Origin: SpSt-398 sp041752235
GTDB taxonomy: Bacteria > Bacteroidota > Bacteroidia > Chitinophagales > Chitinophagaceae
Assembly: GCA_041752235.1 (NCBI GenBank)
Contig: JBGSHM010000015.1
Coordinates: 1 to 64,000 of the forward strand
DNA length: 64,000 nucleotides
Direction of reading: 5' to 3'
The notes below the pieces were generated by a model. It searched no databases. It was not told the DNA's origin and saw only the letters and a list, made by a program, of their open reading frames with translations. Positions 1 to 8,699 of the stretch are shown in pieces (position 1 is the first letter of the stretch; every line of letters starts with the position of its first letter). The position numbers and the translations under genes were made by a program.

Positions 1-22
1 CTTTGCGCCCTTGCGGTGAAAC
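1..22. repeat. Intergenic word repeat arm next to the pyk stop codon
   Basis: The first 22 bases carry the word TTGCGGTGAAAC directly after the pyk stop codon. A similar word in inverted orientation (TTCACCGCTAAGG) lies directly after the cystathionine beta-synthase stop at 58100-58123. The element is cut by the window edge, so its other arm cannot be seen. Confidence 0.4.
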
Positions 23-1513
23 TTACGCCACCGTAGTTATCTTAAGCATATTCGTCGGCAAATGCAACGCCACCGGTGTACTTCCGGTGCTAACCACTAC
101 ATCGCCACTACGAATAAATCCTCTTTCTTTTAAAATATCGATCTGATCAAAGATGATCTCGTCCAGGCTTTCTTCTTCGTCATAGAAAAAGGCACGTACG
201 CCCCAGCTCAGGCTGAGCTGGTTCACCAGCGAGCGCTCTTTGGTAAAAATATATACAGGTGAATGAGGTCGATAGCTGCTCAGCATAAACGCCGTATATC
301 CACTCTGCGTCATCCCGATCAGGGCATTGGCTTTTACATCATCGGCCAGTTTACAGGCATTGTAACAAATGGCATCACTCAGAAAGGAAGGGGAGTGGGG
401 TAAGGGTTTCAGCATTTCCTCCCGGTTATAATCGTAGGCCTTGTGTTCCACTTCCAGGATGATCTTGGTCATGGTTTCCACCACAAGTTTGGGATATTTC
501 CCGGTAGCTGTTTCACCACTAAGCATCACGGCATCGGCACCTTCGAGTACCGCATTGGCCACATCGGTGATCTCACTCCGGTTGGGCTTTGTCCTTTCCA
601 TCATGCTCTCCATCATTTGCGTAGCCACGATCACGGGTTTGGCCCGATGGATGCATTTTTTAATGATGTCTTTCTGGATCAACGGAACTTCTTCTACAGG
701 CAATTCCACACCCAGGTCTCCGCGGGCGATCATGACACCATCACTTTCCAAAATAATATCCCGGAGGTTGCGAAGCGCTTCCGGCATTTCAATCTTGGCG
801 ATCACTTTGGACTTACAGCCGGCATTCTTTAATCGTTTTTTCAGGTCAACAATATCGACCGTCTTTCTTACAAAAGACAAAGCGACCCAATCCACCTGTT
901 TTGAGATAATGAATTCCAGGTCGGCAAGGTCCTTCTCTGTCAATGATGGAAGGGAAATATTTGTATCAGGCAGGTTAACCCCTTTCTTGGGGAGTAGCAC
1001 GCCACCCAGGGTAACTTCCACTCTGACCATCTTGTCTGGGGTTATTTCGCGCACCACTACTTCGATCTTTCCATCATCGATCAGTATCTTTTCGCCGGGT
1101 TGTACATCTTTATGGAGATCCGGGTAGGAAACAAATATTTTTTCCCGGTTACCCACTAATTTTTCATTGGTAAAGGTGAGAATATCCCCTTCTTCCAGTG
1201 GCAGGGAACCATTTTCAATTTCGCCTACGCGAAGTTTGGGTCCTTGCAGGTCAGCCAGGATCGAAATATTATACGGTTCTTTCACATTGATCTCTTTGAT
1301 GAAATCAATGATCCGGGCTTTGTCCTCATGCGTGCCATGAGAAAAATTCAGGCGAAAGACGTTTACACCTGCCCTGACCAGCTCCAATAATTGTTCGTAA
1401 CTGTCACAGGCGGGTCCGACTGTGGCTACGATCTTGGTTCTTTTGGAAGCGTGCTGTCTGCCTGCTTCTTTATCAAATTCCTTGTGGAAATACTTATCTG
1501 CATGTTTAGCCAT
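23..1513 (-). CDS. pyk: Pyruvate kinase
   Basis: Catalyses the last step of glycolysis: phosphoenolpyruvate plus ADP gives pyruvate plus ATP, in the cytoplasm. The 496-residue length is normal for the bacterial enzyme. The N-terminal TIM-barrel start KIVATVGPA lies near residue 27 and NVFRLNFSHG near 51. The catalytic lysine is K240 in VIAKIE, metal-binding residues are E242 and D266 (ARGDLGVE), and ATQMMESM follows at about 297. The lid (B) domain is at about 90-190, and the C-terminal allosteric domain ends in VVSTGSTPV. It lies 24 nt downstream of pfkA on the same strand, so the two committed glycolytic kinases are probably co-transcribed. The N-terminal 25 residues before the barrel are slightly longer than in E. 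coli PykF. Confidence 0.97.
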   Translation of the reverse strand: MAKHADKYFHKEFDKEAGRQHASKRTKIVATVGPACDSYEQLLELVRAGVNVFRLNFSHGTHEDKARIIDFIKEINVKEPYNISILADLQGPKLRVGEIENGSLPLEEGDILTFTNEKLVGNREKIFVSYPDLHKDVQPGEKILIDDGKIEVVVREITPDKMVRVEVTLGGVLLPKKGVNLPDTNISLPSLTEKDLADLEFIISKQVDWVALSFVRKTVDIVDLKKRLKNAGCKSKVIAKIEMPEALRNLRDIILESDGVMIARGDLGVELPVEEVPLIQKDIIKKCIHRAKPVIVATQMMESMMERTKPNRSEITDVANAVLEGADAVMLSGETATGKYPKLVVETMTKIILEVEHKAYDYNREEMLKPLPHSPSFLSDAICYNACKLADDVKANALIGMTQSGYTAFMLSSYRPHSPVYIFTKERSLVNQLSLSWGVRAFFYDEEESLDEIIFDQIDILKERGFIRSGDVVVSTGSTPVALHLPTNMLKITTVA

Positions 1514-1537
1514 AGTGACAGCCAGTTTTCGTTGGTA

Positions 1538-2521
1538 TTAGCTCGCCAGAATTTTTACGATCCGCATCCATTCATCGCTGATCTTGGCCTTGTTCTTTAC
1601 GGCGCTCTCCAGCGGAATATAATGCATCTTATTGTTAAGAATGCCTACAAATACATTGTGACGACCTTCGATCAGACTTTCCACTGCATGAAAACCCATG
1701 CGGCTGGCGATCAGTCTGTCGAGACAGGAGGGTGAGCCTCCCCGTTGAATATGCCCCAGGATACAAACCCTTATCTCGGCATTGGGCAATTGTCCGGAAA
1801 TCACTTTCTGTACCTCATCAGCGCCGCCAAAATCATCTCCTTCGGCCACGACAATCAGGTTCACCAGTTTTTTCCTTCTTTCTTTTTCTTTGAGTGATTT
1901 GATCACATCATCGATATCGGTCTTGCGCTCAGGGATAAGAATATTCTCCGCTCCTGTAGCGATACCGGAATGCAGGGCGATATATCCCGCATCACGACCC
2001 ATTACTTCGATCACAAAGATCCGGTCGTGTGCATCCATGGTATCCCTGATTTTATCAATGGCTTCCACGGCGGTGTTGACCGCTGTATCAAACCCAATGG
2101 TGAAATCGGTGCCATAAATATCTTTGTCAATGGTGCCGGCTAAACCCACACAAGGGATATCAAATTCCTGGCTGAATTTTACCGCACCACGGAAGGAACC
2201 ATCTCCCCCGATAATAACTAACCCATCAATCCCTTTTTTCTTCAGGATATCATAAGCTTTTTTTCTACCGGCTGGTTCATAGAATTCCTTGCAACGGGCG
2301 GTCTTTAAGATGGTACCCCCGCGCTGAATGATATTGGCTACAGACCGGGAGTCCATTTGCACAATATCGTCTTCGATCAAACCCTGGTATCCGCGCATGA
2401 TGCCGTACACCTCTAACCCATAATAAAGGCCTGTTCGTACCACCGCCCTGATCGCGGCATTCATTCCCGGGGCGTCACCGCCTGATGTCAATACCCCGAT
2501 CTTAGAAACTTTTTTTGCCAT
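1538..2521 (-). CDS. pfkA: ATP-dependent 6-phosphofructokinase
   Basis: Phosphorylates fructose 6-phosphate to fructose 1,6-bisphosphate in glycolysis. The 327-residue length fits the prokaryotic PfkA family. The ATP-binding GGDAPGMNAAIR lies at about residue 14 and GGDGSFRGA at 106. The catalytic segment GTIDKDI is at 129-135 with D132 and D134, and MGRDAGYIAL is the hexose-binding motif. GGDGS, with glycine after the second aspartate, is the signature of ATP-dependent rather than pyrophosphate-dependent enzymes. It is the first gene of a two-gene glycolytic unit with pyk. The upstream region shared with the divergent RmlD-like gene has a TATTTTTG box on this strand (see 2603-2610). Confidence 0.96.
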   Translation of the reverse strand: MAKKVSKIGVLTSGGDAPGMNAAIRAVVRTGLYYGLEVYGIMRGYQGLIEDDIVQMDSRSVANIIQRGGTILKTARCKEFYEPAGRKKAYDILKKKGIDGLVIIGGDGSFRGAVKFSQEFDIPCVGLAGTIDKDIYGTDFTIGFDTAVNTAVEAIDKIRDTMDAHDRIFVIEVMGRDAGYIALHSGIATGAENILIPERKTDIDDVIKSLKEKERRKKLVNLIVVAEGDDFGGADEVQKVISGQLPNAEIRVCILGHIQRGGSPSCLDRLIASRMGFHAVESLIEGRHNVFVGILNNKMHYIPLESAVKNKAKISDEWMRIVKILAS

Positions 2522-2602
2522 TCTCTGTTCCTTTTAATTGAAAATGTTCATTCTCAGGCCGTAATCGTTGAATAAATCATTGGTTCCGTTCAAAAAATCC
2601 AC

Positions 2603-2610
2603 CAAAAATA
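2603..2610 (-). promoter_or_regulatory. Possible -7 box for pfkA-pyk
   Basis: Read on the minus strand this is TATTTTTG, an exact match to the Bacteroidota -7 consensus TAnnTTTG, about 80 nt upstream of the pfkA start. I do not see a convincing TTTG at the -33 position, so this is only a half-supported promoter. Confidence 0.35.
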
Positions 2611-2725
2611 AGGGATTGTTTTGATAACGATTGGTAGTTATGGATTCTCCCAAACAGCAATTTTGCGGAGAATTAATCTTGATCGATTCCGGATTATTCA
2701 GCCCTAAATGGTGTAAAGTTGCGGT

Positions 2726-3625
2726 ATGAAAATCCTGGTCACGGGTGCGAACGGATTATTGGGCCAATACCTGGTCAAACAGTTGCTCCTTGCGGGTTAT
2801 GCCGTAGTGGCGACGGGAAAAGGGGAGAACCGCCATCCGGTGGAAGCGCTGAACTCCTTTGTCTATTACGATATGGATATCCTTGACGAACCCACGGTAA
2901 ATCTCGTCATGGAAAAGGAAAGACCGGATGTGGTGGTACATGCTGCTGCCATGACACAGGTGGATGATTGTGAAAAAGACACCGAAAGGGCGGAGGCCGT
3001 AAATGTAAAGGGGACTGCTCAGGTACTGGTGAACGCCGAAGCGATCTCCGCACAGTTCATTTATGTCTCCACCGATTTCGTTTTTGACGGCGAAAAAGGA
3101 ATGTATGTGGAGGCAGATGAATGCAATCCCGTGAATTTTTATGGCTTTACCAAACTTCAGGCTGAGGCCATCACCGAAACAAGCACCATTCCCTTTGCCA
3201 TTGTGCGTACTTGTCTGGTTTATGGGCAACCCCTGCATGGGAAACGCTCCAATATATTTTCCTGGGTAAAAAACAGTCTTGAATCCAGCCAAATGATTCG
3301 CGTTGTTGATGACCAGTGGCGCACCCCCACCTATGTGGAAGACCTGGCTGCGGGTATTGTATTGATCATTCAGCAGAAGGCAACCGGGACCTTTCATTTG
3401 TCCGGAGAAGAAGGAATGAGTCCCTACGGTTTTGCTTGTCGGGTGGCTGCTCATTTTGGATTGAACCCTTCCCTAATCGAGCGCGTTACGGCTGATACTT
3501 TCACCCAACCGGGACGTCGCCCGCCAAAGACCGGTTTTGTGATCCAGAAAGCGAAATCCGAATTGGGATTTACTCCCCGTGATCTTGATCAAGGCTTCCG
3601 TTCGATGTTTCCGGTTGATGGTTGA
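2726..3625 (+). CDS. NAD(P)-dependent SDR-family sugar reductase (RmlD-like)
   Basis: A 299-residue extended short-chain dehydrogenase resembling dTDP-4-dehydrorhamnose reductase. The N-terminal Rossmann motif is TGANGLLGQYL (residues 6-16). The conserved segments YVSTDFVFDG and NFYGFTKLQAE supply the catalytic Ser/Thr and the Tyr-x3-Lys pair, and a substrate-loop WRTPTY follows. The RmlD family reduces a nucleotide-linked 4-keto sugar, but no rmlA, rmlB or rmlC lies nearby, so the substrate is open; related proteins act as generic NAD-dependent epimerases. The gene is divergent from pfkA, and its stop codon directly abuts the stop of the convergent TonB receptor gene with no spacer. Confidence 0.8.
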   Translation: MKILVTGANGLLGQYLVKQLLLAGYAVVATGKGENRHPVEALNSFVYYDMDILDEPTVNLVMEKERPDVVVHAAAMTQVDDCEKDTERAEAVNVKGTAQVLVNAEAISAQFIYVSTDFVFDGEKGMYVEADECNPVNFYGFTKLQAEAITETSTIPFAIVRTCLVYGQPLHGKRSNIFSWVKNSLESSQMIRVVDDQWRTPTYVEDLAAGIVLIIQQKATGTFHLSGEEGMSPYGFACRVAAHFGLNPSLIERVTADTFTQPGRRPPKTGFVIQKAKSELGFTPRDLDQGFRSMFPVDG

Positions 3626-5887
3626 TCAAAACCGCACACTGATACCTGCTTTCAGGTAGAATGGAATGCCAGGGGTATAATGGATCTCCGATACGGGTAC
3701 GGTTTCATTTCTTAATCTTGATTCTGTATCAAATTGGGCCTCACGCCAATCTATATCCAATATATTTTCTGCTGACAAATAAAATTCCAATTTCTTCCAG
3801 GGGTAGGAGAGTGCGGCATCAAGCAGGAAATACCCATCGGTACGTACCGAATTGAATTCATTTGCCGGGCGTGAAGTAATCCATCGGTACCGCAAAGAAG
3901 CCGTCGGCCCTTTTTCGGGTTTGGCACTGAGTCCGCCAGTACTTGTGAATGCCGCTGCCAGCGGAACATAGGCCTCTTCCTTGGCCACACCCAGAGAACG
4001 GGCGCGGGTAAAGTTTAGGTCCATGTCGGCAAAAAGCCATTTGTTCATTTGGTATCTCACCATCAGGTCAAGCCCCATTCGTTGGGTCCTTCCACCGGGT
4101 TCGATGATCCCTTCGTCACCCACATAGACAAATTCCTGTTCAGACAACAGATACCAGGTGGCGGCATGCACCAATAATCCCCTGGTTGGTTTGAATTCTA
4201 CACCGGCATCTACCGCATATACTTTGGGTAAAATCTCTCGGGCAGAATTATCCAGGATCACCCTGGTATCATTGGAGTGAAAACCAGTCCCAACGTTACC
4301 GTATAACCGTAAGGCAGCATTAAGCGTATATTGAATACGAAGAGAGGGGTTCAGGGTAGCACGTGATTGTTTTCTGAAATTCGTTTCGTTCATTAATGTA
4401 TTGCGGTAGGCAAATTGCAATTGATCAAACCGAAGCCCGGCTTTTACCTGTACCCGATTGCCCAGGCGAATATCCTGTTCTCCATAAATGAAAATATCAT
4501 TTTCACGAACATCCCCGCGCTGAATGGGATCTGTTTTGCGGCGAAGTACGGATCTTGACAGGTCAATATCATGCACCCGGTCAGCCCTGAATCCATACCC
4601 GATCCGGGTGGTGCTTGGCTTGCCTGCCAATTGCCCCTGCCGGACCAGGGAGCCATTGTATCCAAAAAGGTCACGGCTTTCCCGTTGGTTGATGCCATCA
4701 CCATCCACAGGGTCATTCAGGAAAAAGGTGAAATTGGAGAAGAGGTTAAAATGGTATCGCGCATAATAAACCTGATCGGAGGATATCCAACCTGAATTCC
4801 ACCGATGCTGGTATTGTACACTGGTGTTGACCCGGCTTGTATTTCCGCCTTCTGTATCATCAATGGCACCAAAACGGGATATAAGGCCTGATTGTACAGC
4901 CCGGTCAGGAATCTGCCCCGAAGCATACCATTTACTATCAAACGCAGAGGCCAGCATAGTAAATTGACGTTTATTTCCCTCCTGCATGTGATATTTTCCC
5001 ATGACATTAAAACGGTGAAAATCCTGAGGGCTTTCAAAATATCCTTTGTTACGCGCATATTCGGAAGCGACATAGAATTGTTGTTTGGTATCGCCTTTTT
5101 CTTTATCAATCATTTTGAGTTGTCCGTAGTAACGTTGCAGGCCAAATCGACCAGCTTCCGCCTTGACCAGGTTTTCACGTATAAAATCCTTTGTTTTAAA
5201 GGCTACAAATCCTGCCGTGGCCTGGTTACCCTGATCAGATTGGTAGGGGCCTTTGTCAAATTGTACTTTTTCAATGGTTTCAGGAATAAGAAAATGCAGA
5301 TCCGCATAGCCTTGCCCATGGGCATGGGAAACCATATTTACGGGGATACCATCTACTGATAGCCGAATATCCGTTCCATGATCTATATCAAATCCGCGTA
5401 AGAATATTTGTTCTGCTTTTCCCCCGCCCGCATGCTGCGCAAGGAAGAGCCCGGGTACTATACGCAATACATCCTGCGAAGTATTGACCGGCCGAAGCAT
5501 GATATCCACGGCACTGATAGTTTGTAAAGTACCCTGCTTACGGCTATTGATGCGGATCTCACGCAGATCAAGATTTGATCGAAAAAGATCGATCAGTACT
5601 TCCGTTTTTTCTTTTTCCCTGACTTCTACGGGAACGATGGTCGTACGGTAACCAATATAGGATACCACCATTTCGTATTTGTCTGTTGGTACTGTACTGA
5701 TCCGAAATCTTCCCAGTTCATCCGTATGTTCATTTCGGCCATCCGCCAATGCGATGCTGGCACCCGACAAGGCCTCTTTGGATTCTTTGTCTCTGATCCA
5801 TCCAACTATTTCGCCTGATTGTGCAAATGCGCTACAACAGGTGGTAATAATAAGTAATGTAAAAAAGGTTTTCAAAGCAGTCGCCAT
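3626..5887 (-). CDS. TonB-dependent outer-membrane receptor with carboxypeptidase-like N-terminal domain
   Basis: A 753-residue outer-membrane beta-barrel transporter powered by TonB. A signal peptide (about residues 1-22, ending SAFAQ) is followed by a CarboxypepD_reg-like domain (GWIRDKESKEALSGASI...VSYIGY, about 27-95). The plug domain comes next (VNTSQDVLRIVPGLFLAQHAGGGK, IFLRGFDIDHGTDIRLSVDGIPVN), then the barrel with alternating beta strands to the terminal aromatic residue F753, as usual for barrels. There is no SusD-like partner next to it, so it is not a typical glycan (SusCD) pair. The substrate cannot be told from sequence; a metal chelate, vitamin or small glycoside are all possible. 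Confidence 0.9.
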   Translation of the reverse strand: MATALKTFFTLLIITTCCSAFAQSGEIVGWIRDKESKEALSGASIALADGRNEHTDELGRFRISTVPTDKYEMVVSYIGYRTTIVPVEVREKEKTEVLIDLFRSNLDLREIRINSRKQGTLQTISAVDIMLRPVNTSQDVLRIVPGLFLAQHAGGGKAEQIFLRGFDIDHGTDIRLSVDGIPVNMVSHAHGQGYADLHFLIPETIEKVQFDKGPYQSDQGNQATAGFVAFKTKDFIRENLVKAEAGRFGLQRYYGQLKMIDKEKGDTKQQFYVASEYARNKGYFESPQDFHRFNVMGKYHMQEGNKRQFTMLASAFDSKWYASGQIPDRAVQSGLISRFGAIDDTEGGNTSRVNTSVQYQHRWNSGWISSDQVYYARYHFNLFSNFTFFLNDPVDGDGINQRESRDLFGYNGSLVRQGQLAGKPSTTRIGYGFRADRVHDIDLSRSVLRRKTDPIQRGDVRENDIFIYGEQDIRLGNRVQVKAGLRFDQLQFAYRNTLMNETNFRKQSRATLNPSLRIQYTLNAALRLYGNVGTGFHSNDTRVILDNSAREILPKVYAVDAGVEFKPTRGLLVHAATWYLLSEQEFVYVGDEGIIEPGGRTQRMGLDLMVRYQMNKWLFADMDLNFTRARSLGVAKEEAYVPLAAAFTSTGGLSAKPEKGPTASLRYRWITSRPANEFNSVRTDGYFLLDAALSYPWKKLEFYLSAENILDIDWREAQFDTESRLRNETVPVSEIHYTPGIPFYLKAGISVRF

Positions 5888-6072
5888 ACGGTCTTTTTGT
5901 TAACTACGAGATAAAACTAAATTCAGTTCTCTGTTCTCATATATTAAATGTGTTGAGTGGTCGGTTCACTTTTTTTTGGTATTGCCTAAATCCATTCTTT
6001 CTCCTGTTCCGTATATCATCATGTAATTCTATTTATCAGAACATTTTCTGAACAAATCAAACCCCTCAATTT

Positions 6073-6741
6073 ATGAAAAAGAAATTCCTATGGACAGGTA
6101 TCCTTGGGTTGTTGGCAGTTGGCGGTATTCTTTTTGCCGCTGATCATATCGACGCACCCGCTGTAACCGGTCCATCCAGTGCAAGTCTGGGTACCGACAT
6201 CACTGACATCTATGCTTTTCAAAGTCCGGCAGACAATAGCAAGATGGTATTTGTGATAAATACGCAAGGCTTGCTTTCGCCAACGGCAACGTCTTCTGCC
6301 AGTTTTCCTTCCAATGTGATGTATGAAATGAACATCGACAATTCCGGTGATAATGTGGAAGACCTCGTTATTCAATGCCTCGTGAAGAACAATAAACTTC
6401 GGGTATACGGACCTGTTGCTCCTTCAGCTCCCGGGCTTAACAGCATGGTGATGACCAATAGTACCCTGACAGAAACGGATGTGACAGCCTATGGTGCATC
6501 TACGTTGAATGTGGGTACAAACAATGGTATTCGTGTCTTTGCTGGTCCTCGTGACGATCCATTTTTCTTTGACCTTGTTCGCTTCAAAGAAATATTGGGG
6601 GGCACACAAACAGGATTTCGCAGCCCAGGTGTAGATGCCTTTGCCGGTACAAATGTTATGTCGATCGTGGTGGAAGTTCCCAAGAACCTGCTGGGCGCAG
6701 CGGCTACCTTGAATGTATGGGCCGAATCAAAAACTAAATAA
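6073..6741 (+). CDS. DUF4331 protein, N-terminal half
   Basis: A 222-residue exported protein of unknown function. The signal peptide MKKKFLWTGILGLLAVGGILFAAD is followed by HIDAPAV and TDITDIYAFQSP, which match the start of the DUF4331 family as I recall it (HxEAP...TDxYAF). A strand pattern with MNIDNSGDNVEDL follows. The chain stops at about the middle of the usual family domain. The next gene, 20 nt downstream, starts with its own lipoprotein signal and resembles the second half. The two therefore look like a split DUF4331 protein rather than a frameshift. The biochemical role of DUF4331 is not known to me. Confidence 0.75.
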   Translation: MKKKFLWTGILGLLAVGGILFAADHIDAPAVTGPSSASLGTDITDIYAFQSPADNSKMVFVINTQGLLSPTATSSASFPSNVMYEMNIDNSGDNVEDLVIQCLVKNNKLRVYGPVAPSAPGLNSMVMTNSTLTETDVTAYGASTLNVGTNNGIRVFAGPRDDPFFFDLVRFKEILGGTQTGFRSPGVDAFAGTNVMSIVVEVPKNLLGAAATLNVWAESKTK

Positions 6742-6760
6742 TCCATTAAATAATAAGATC

Positions 6761-7288
6761 ATGAAATATTTAAATAAAGGTGTTTTATTGTTCTCCCTGG
6801 GCGCACTATTGCTCGCGGGTTGTGATAAGGACGAAAATGAAGATAACTTTGATACGACTGGAACATACGTTCAAAAGGATCAAATGGCGCGTCCTGCTGT
6901 CAATACGGTGTTTGTCAACACAGCTCGTAAAGATGAGTTCAACATTACCACACCCGCCTTGCAGAATGCTGCTTTCAATGCACAGTTTCAATCTGTATTG
7001 ACCGGATTTGGCTATACGCAAAATGCATTGGGTCAGGATAAGGCAACTTTTGCCGGTTTGCTGGCTACCGATGTCCTTAATGTAAAAACAAGTGGCACCA
7101 CTACCTTTTTCGATGGCACTAATGTGTTGACCGGAAGGGCGCTGGCAGATGATGTGATCGATGTGGAGTTACTGCTCATTTTTGGCGGACCTACCGGAGC
7201 GGCCAATCCAGGCCTTACCTCGGATAATGTAGGGGCCAATGATAAAGCCTTTAGCGGAACCTTCCCATATCTGGCATCTCCTTTCTAA
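6761..7288 (+). CDS. Lipoprotein resembling the C-terminal half of DUF4331
   Basis: A 176-residue lipoprotein. I chose the ATG at 6761 because it gives a clean lipoprotein signal, MKYLNKGVLLFSLGALLLAGC, with the lipobox cysteine at residue 21; an in-frame start further upstream would bury this. The mature part contains RPAVNTVFVNTARKDEFN, GRALADDVIDVELLL and ANDKAFSGTFPYLASPF. These resemble the late DUF4331 blocks in which residues like NPLVNE, RxLTDDVID and FPYLA recur. It lies 19 nt after the N-terminal-half gene and just before a strong terminator at 7304-7334, so the two form a short operon. Confidence 0.7.
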   Translation: MKYLNKGVLLFSLGALLLAGCDKDENEDNFDTTGTYVQKDQMARPAVNTVFVNTARKDEFNITTPALQNAAFNAQFQSVLTGFGYTQNALGQDKATFAGLLATDVLNVKTSGTTTFFDGTNVLTGRALADDVIDVELLLIFGGPTGAANPGLTSDNVGANDKAFSGTFPYLASPF

Positions 7289-7303
7289 TCCCATTTTATC
7301 ATG

Positions 7304-7334
7304 TACACCGCATCCCTGATGCGGTGTATTTTTT
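7304..7334 (+). terminator. Rho-independent terminator after the DUF4331 pair
   Basis: A perfect 10-bp stem, TACACCGCAT paired with ATGCGGTGTA, encloses a 5-nt loop (CCCTG). The right arm is followed by six T residues. It lies 16 nt after the stop codon of the second DUF4331-like gene. Confidence 0.9.
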
Positions 7335-7343
7335 ATGTAGGTT

Positions 7344-8648
7344 ATGAAAAATGTAATCACTTTCAGTCTGCTGTCGGTTTTTCTTTTTATCGGTTGTCGC
7401 CACGAAGAAAAACTCGTTCAGGAACAAGATTATTTACGCCTTATTCAGCAAGAGGGGCCGGATAATAAGGCAAAAACGGATATGGAGACGGATATTCAAT
7501 TTTGGACGGATAGACTTCAGCGTGATACCGGAAATTACATTGATCAAATGCAATTGGCCAATCGCTGGAACCGACTTTTTCAACTAACGGGGGAGATGGC
7601 CTACTTGCAAAGAGCGGATTCATTACTGAATAGGGTCTTCCTATTTTTAGGAAAGGATGACCCCGAGTTCCTTGTGCTTCTTTCTCAACAAGCAATCACC
7701 TGTCATCGGTTTACCCAGGCATCCTGGTTATTGGATCAGGCGAGAGTGACCGGTGGAGCAGGGCTCCTGGTGAACCTGGTCTCTTTTGATACCCAAATGG
7801 AATTGGGCCAATTCAAAGAAGCCAATGCCTCTTTGAATCGGATCGCCGATAAAGAATCCTTTGACTATTTTATCCGACGTTCACGATGGGAAGATCATCG
7901 GGGGAATGGGGAAGGGGCCATTGAATGGATGGAGCGGGCAGTTAGCTGGGCTAAGGAAAGAGATCTTAAAGCCCTGCATTTATGGGGGTTGTCCAATCTG
8001 TCGGATATGTATTTACACAATGGATTTCCCAAAAAAGCGGTGGAAGGTTACCGGGAAGTACTTCGCCAGGATGGGAAGTATGTCCACGCATTGCGTGGAT
8101 TGGCCTGGGTCGCTTTTTCTCATGATAAAAATGCGGAAGCTGCTGAATCGATTCTTTGTTACCTCCAAGACCAATATAAAATGCCCGAGTTCTACCTGGA
8201 GCGCGCGGAGATCAAAGAATGGAAGGGGGAACATGATTCAGCCCGGTTATTCCGTTCCGCATTTATCAGAAAGGTGGATGATTCGTTTCAAAGACCTATG
8301 TATGCCAAGTACCTGATCGATTGCTTTACGGAAGATTCAGCTACGTTGGATACTGCGCTCAACATGGCGCTTAGTGAACGAAAGAACCGGGCAACGCCGG
8401 AAACAGCATCCTGGCTGGCCTGGTGTTATTTTAAAAAGAAAAACACCAGGGAGGCAGTTGATCTGCTAAAAAGCCAGGTGGAGGGAATGACATTTGAACC
8501 CGATGTACTATTGCAAATGGCGATGATCTTTGCAGAAGACGGACAGGAACAGAAGGCAAAGGCCATCCTTGCCCAATGCAATGGAGCGGAATGGGAATGG
8601 GGGCCCCTGAAACAAGCAGCATGGGAAAAATTGAATAGGCGGTTATAA
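7344..8648 (+). CDS. TPR-repeat lipoprotein
   Basis: A 434-residue protein with a lipoprotein signal (MKNVITFSLLSVFLFIGC, cysteine at 18). Helical tetratricopeptide-like repeats run through most of the chain, for example LHLWGLSNLSDMYLHNGFPKKAVEGYREVL followed by HALRGLAWVAFSHDKNAEAAESIL. TPR proteins act as protein-binding scaffolds, here presumably on the periplasmic face of a membrane. It follows the DUF4331 gene pair on the same strand, although a terminator separates them. From memory, TPR proteins often accompany DUF4331 genes; this is context, not proof of function. Confidence 0.75.
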   Translation: MKNVITFSLLSVFLFIGCRHEEKLVQEQDYLRLIQQEGPDNKAKTDMETDIQFWTDRLQRDTGNYIDQMQLANRWNRLFQLTGEMAYLQRADSLLNRVFLFLGKDDPEFLVLLSQQAITCHRFTQASWLLDQARVTGGAGLLVNLVSFDTQMELGQFKEANASLNRIADKESFDYFIRRSRWEDHRGNGEGAIEWMERAVSWAKERDLKALHLWGLSNLSDMYLHNGFPKKAVEGYREVLRQDGKYVHALRGLAWVAFSHDKNAEAAESILCYLQDQYKMPEFYLERAEIKEWKGEHDSARLFRSAFIRKVDDSFQRPMYAKYLIDCFTEDSATLDTALNMALSERKNRATPETASWLAWCYFKKKNTREAVDLLKSQVEGMTFEPDVLLQMAMIFAEDGQEQKAKAILAQCNGAEWEWGPLKQAAWEKLNRRL

Positions 8649-8679
8649 AAAAAATCCCTGCCAGTACCCTGGCAGGGAT
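8646..8679 (-). terminator. Rho-independent terminator for the T9SS protein gene at 8700-9848
   Basis: An 11-bp stem, ATCCCTGCCAG paired with CTGGCAGGGAT, has a 4-nt loop. Eight A residues at its left end read as a T-tract on the minus strand. It sits between two convergent genes, and its U-tract polarity serves the minus-strand gene. Confidence 0.9.
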
Positions 8680-8699
8680 AAATTATCCGTTTGAGGCTA

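Noticed and set aside
441..1127. A 228-codon open frame on the plus strand inside pyk
   Set aside because: It lies antisense to a fully conserved pyruvate kinase, is serine/threonine-rich in the way of antisense frames, and has no recognisable motif.
3626..5887. SusC-type glycan transporter
   Set aside because: No SusD-like lipoprotein is adjacent and the N-terminal domain alone is not enough; I call it a general TonB-dependent receptor.
6741..6761. Frameshift or stop mutation in a single DUF4331 gene
   Set aside because: The second gene has its own complete lipoprotein signal starting at 6761 and ends with a terminator, so two separate genes fit better than a broken one.
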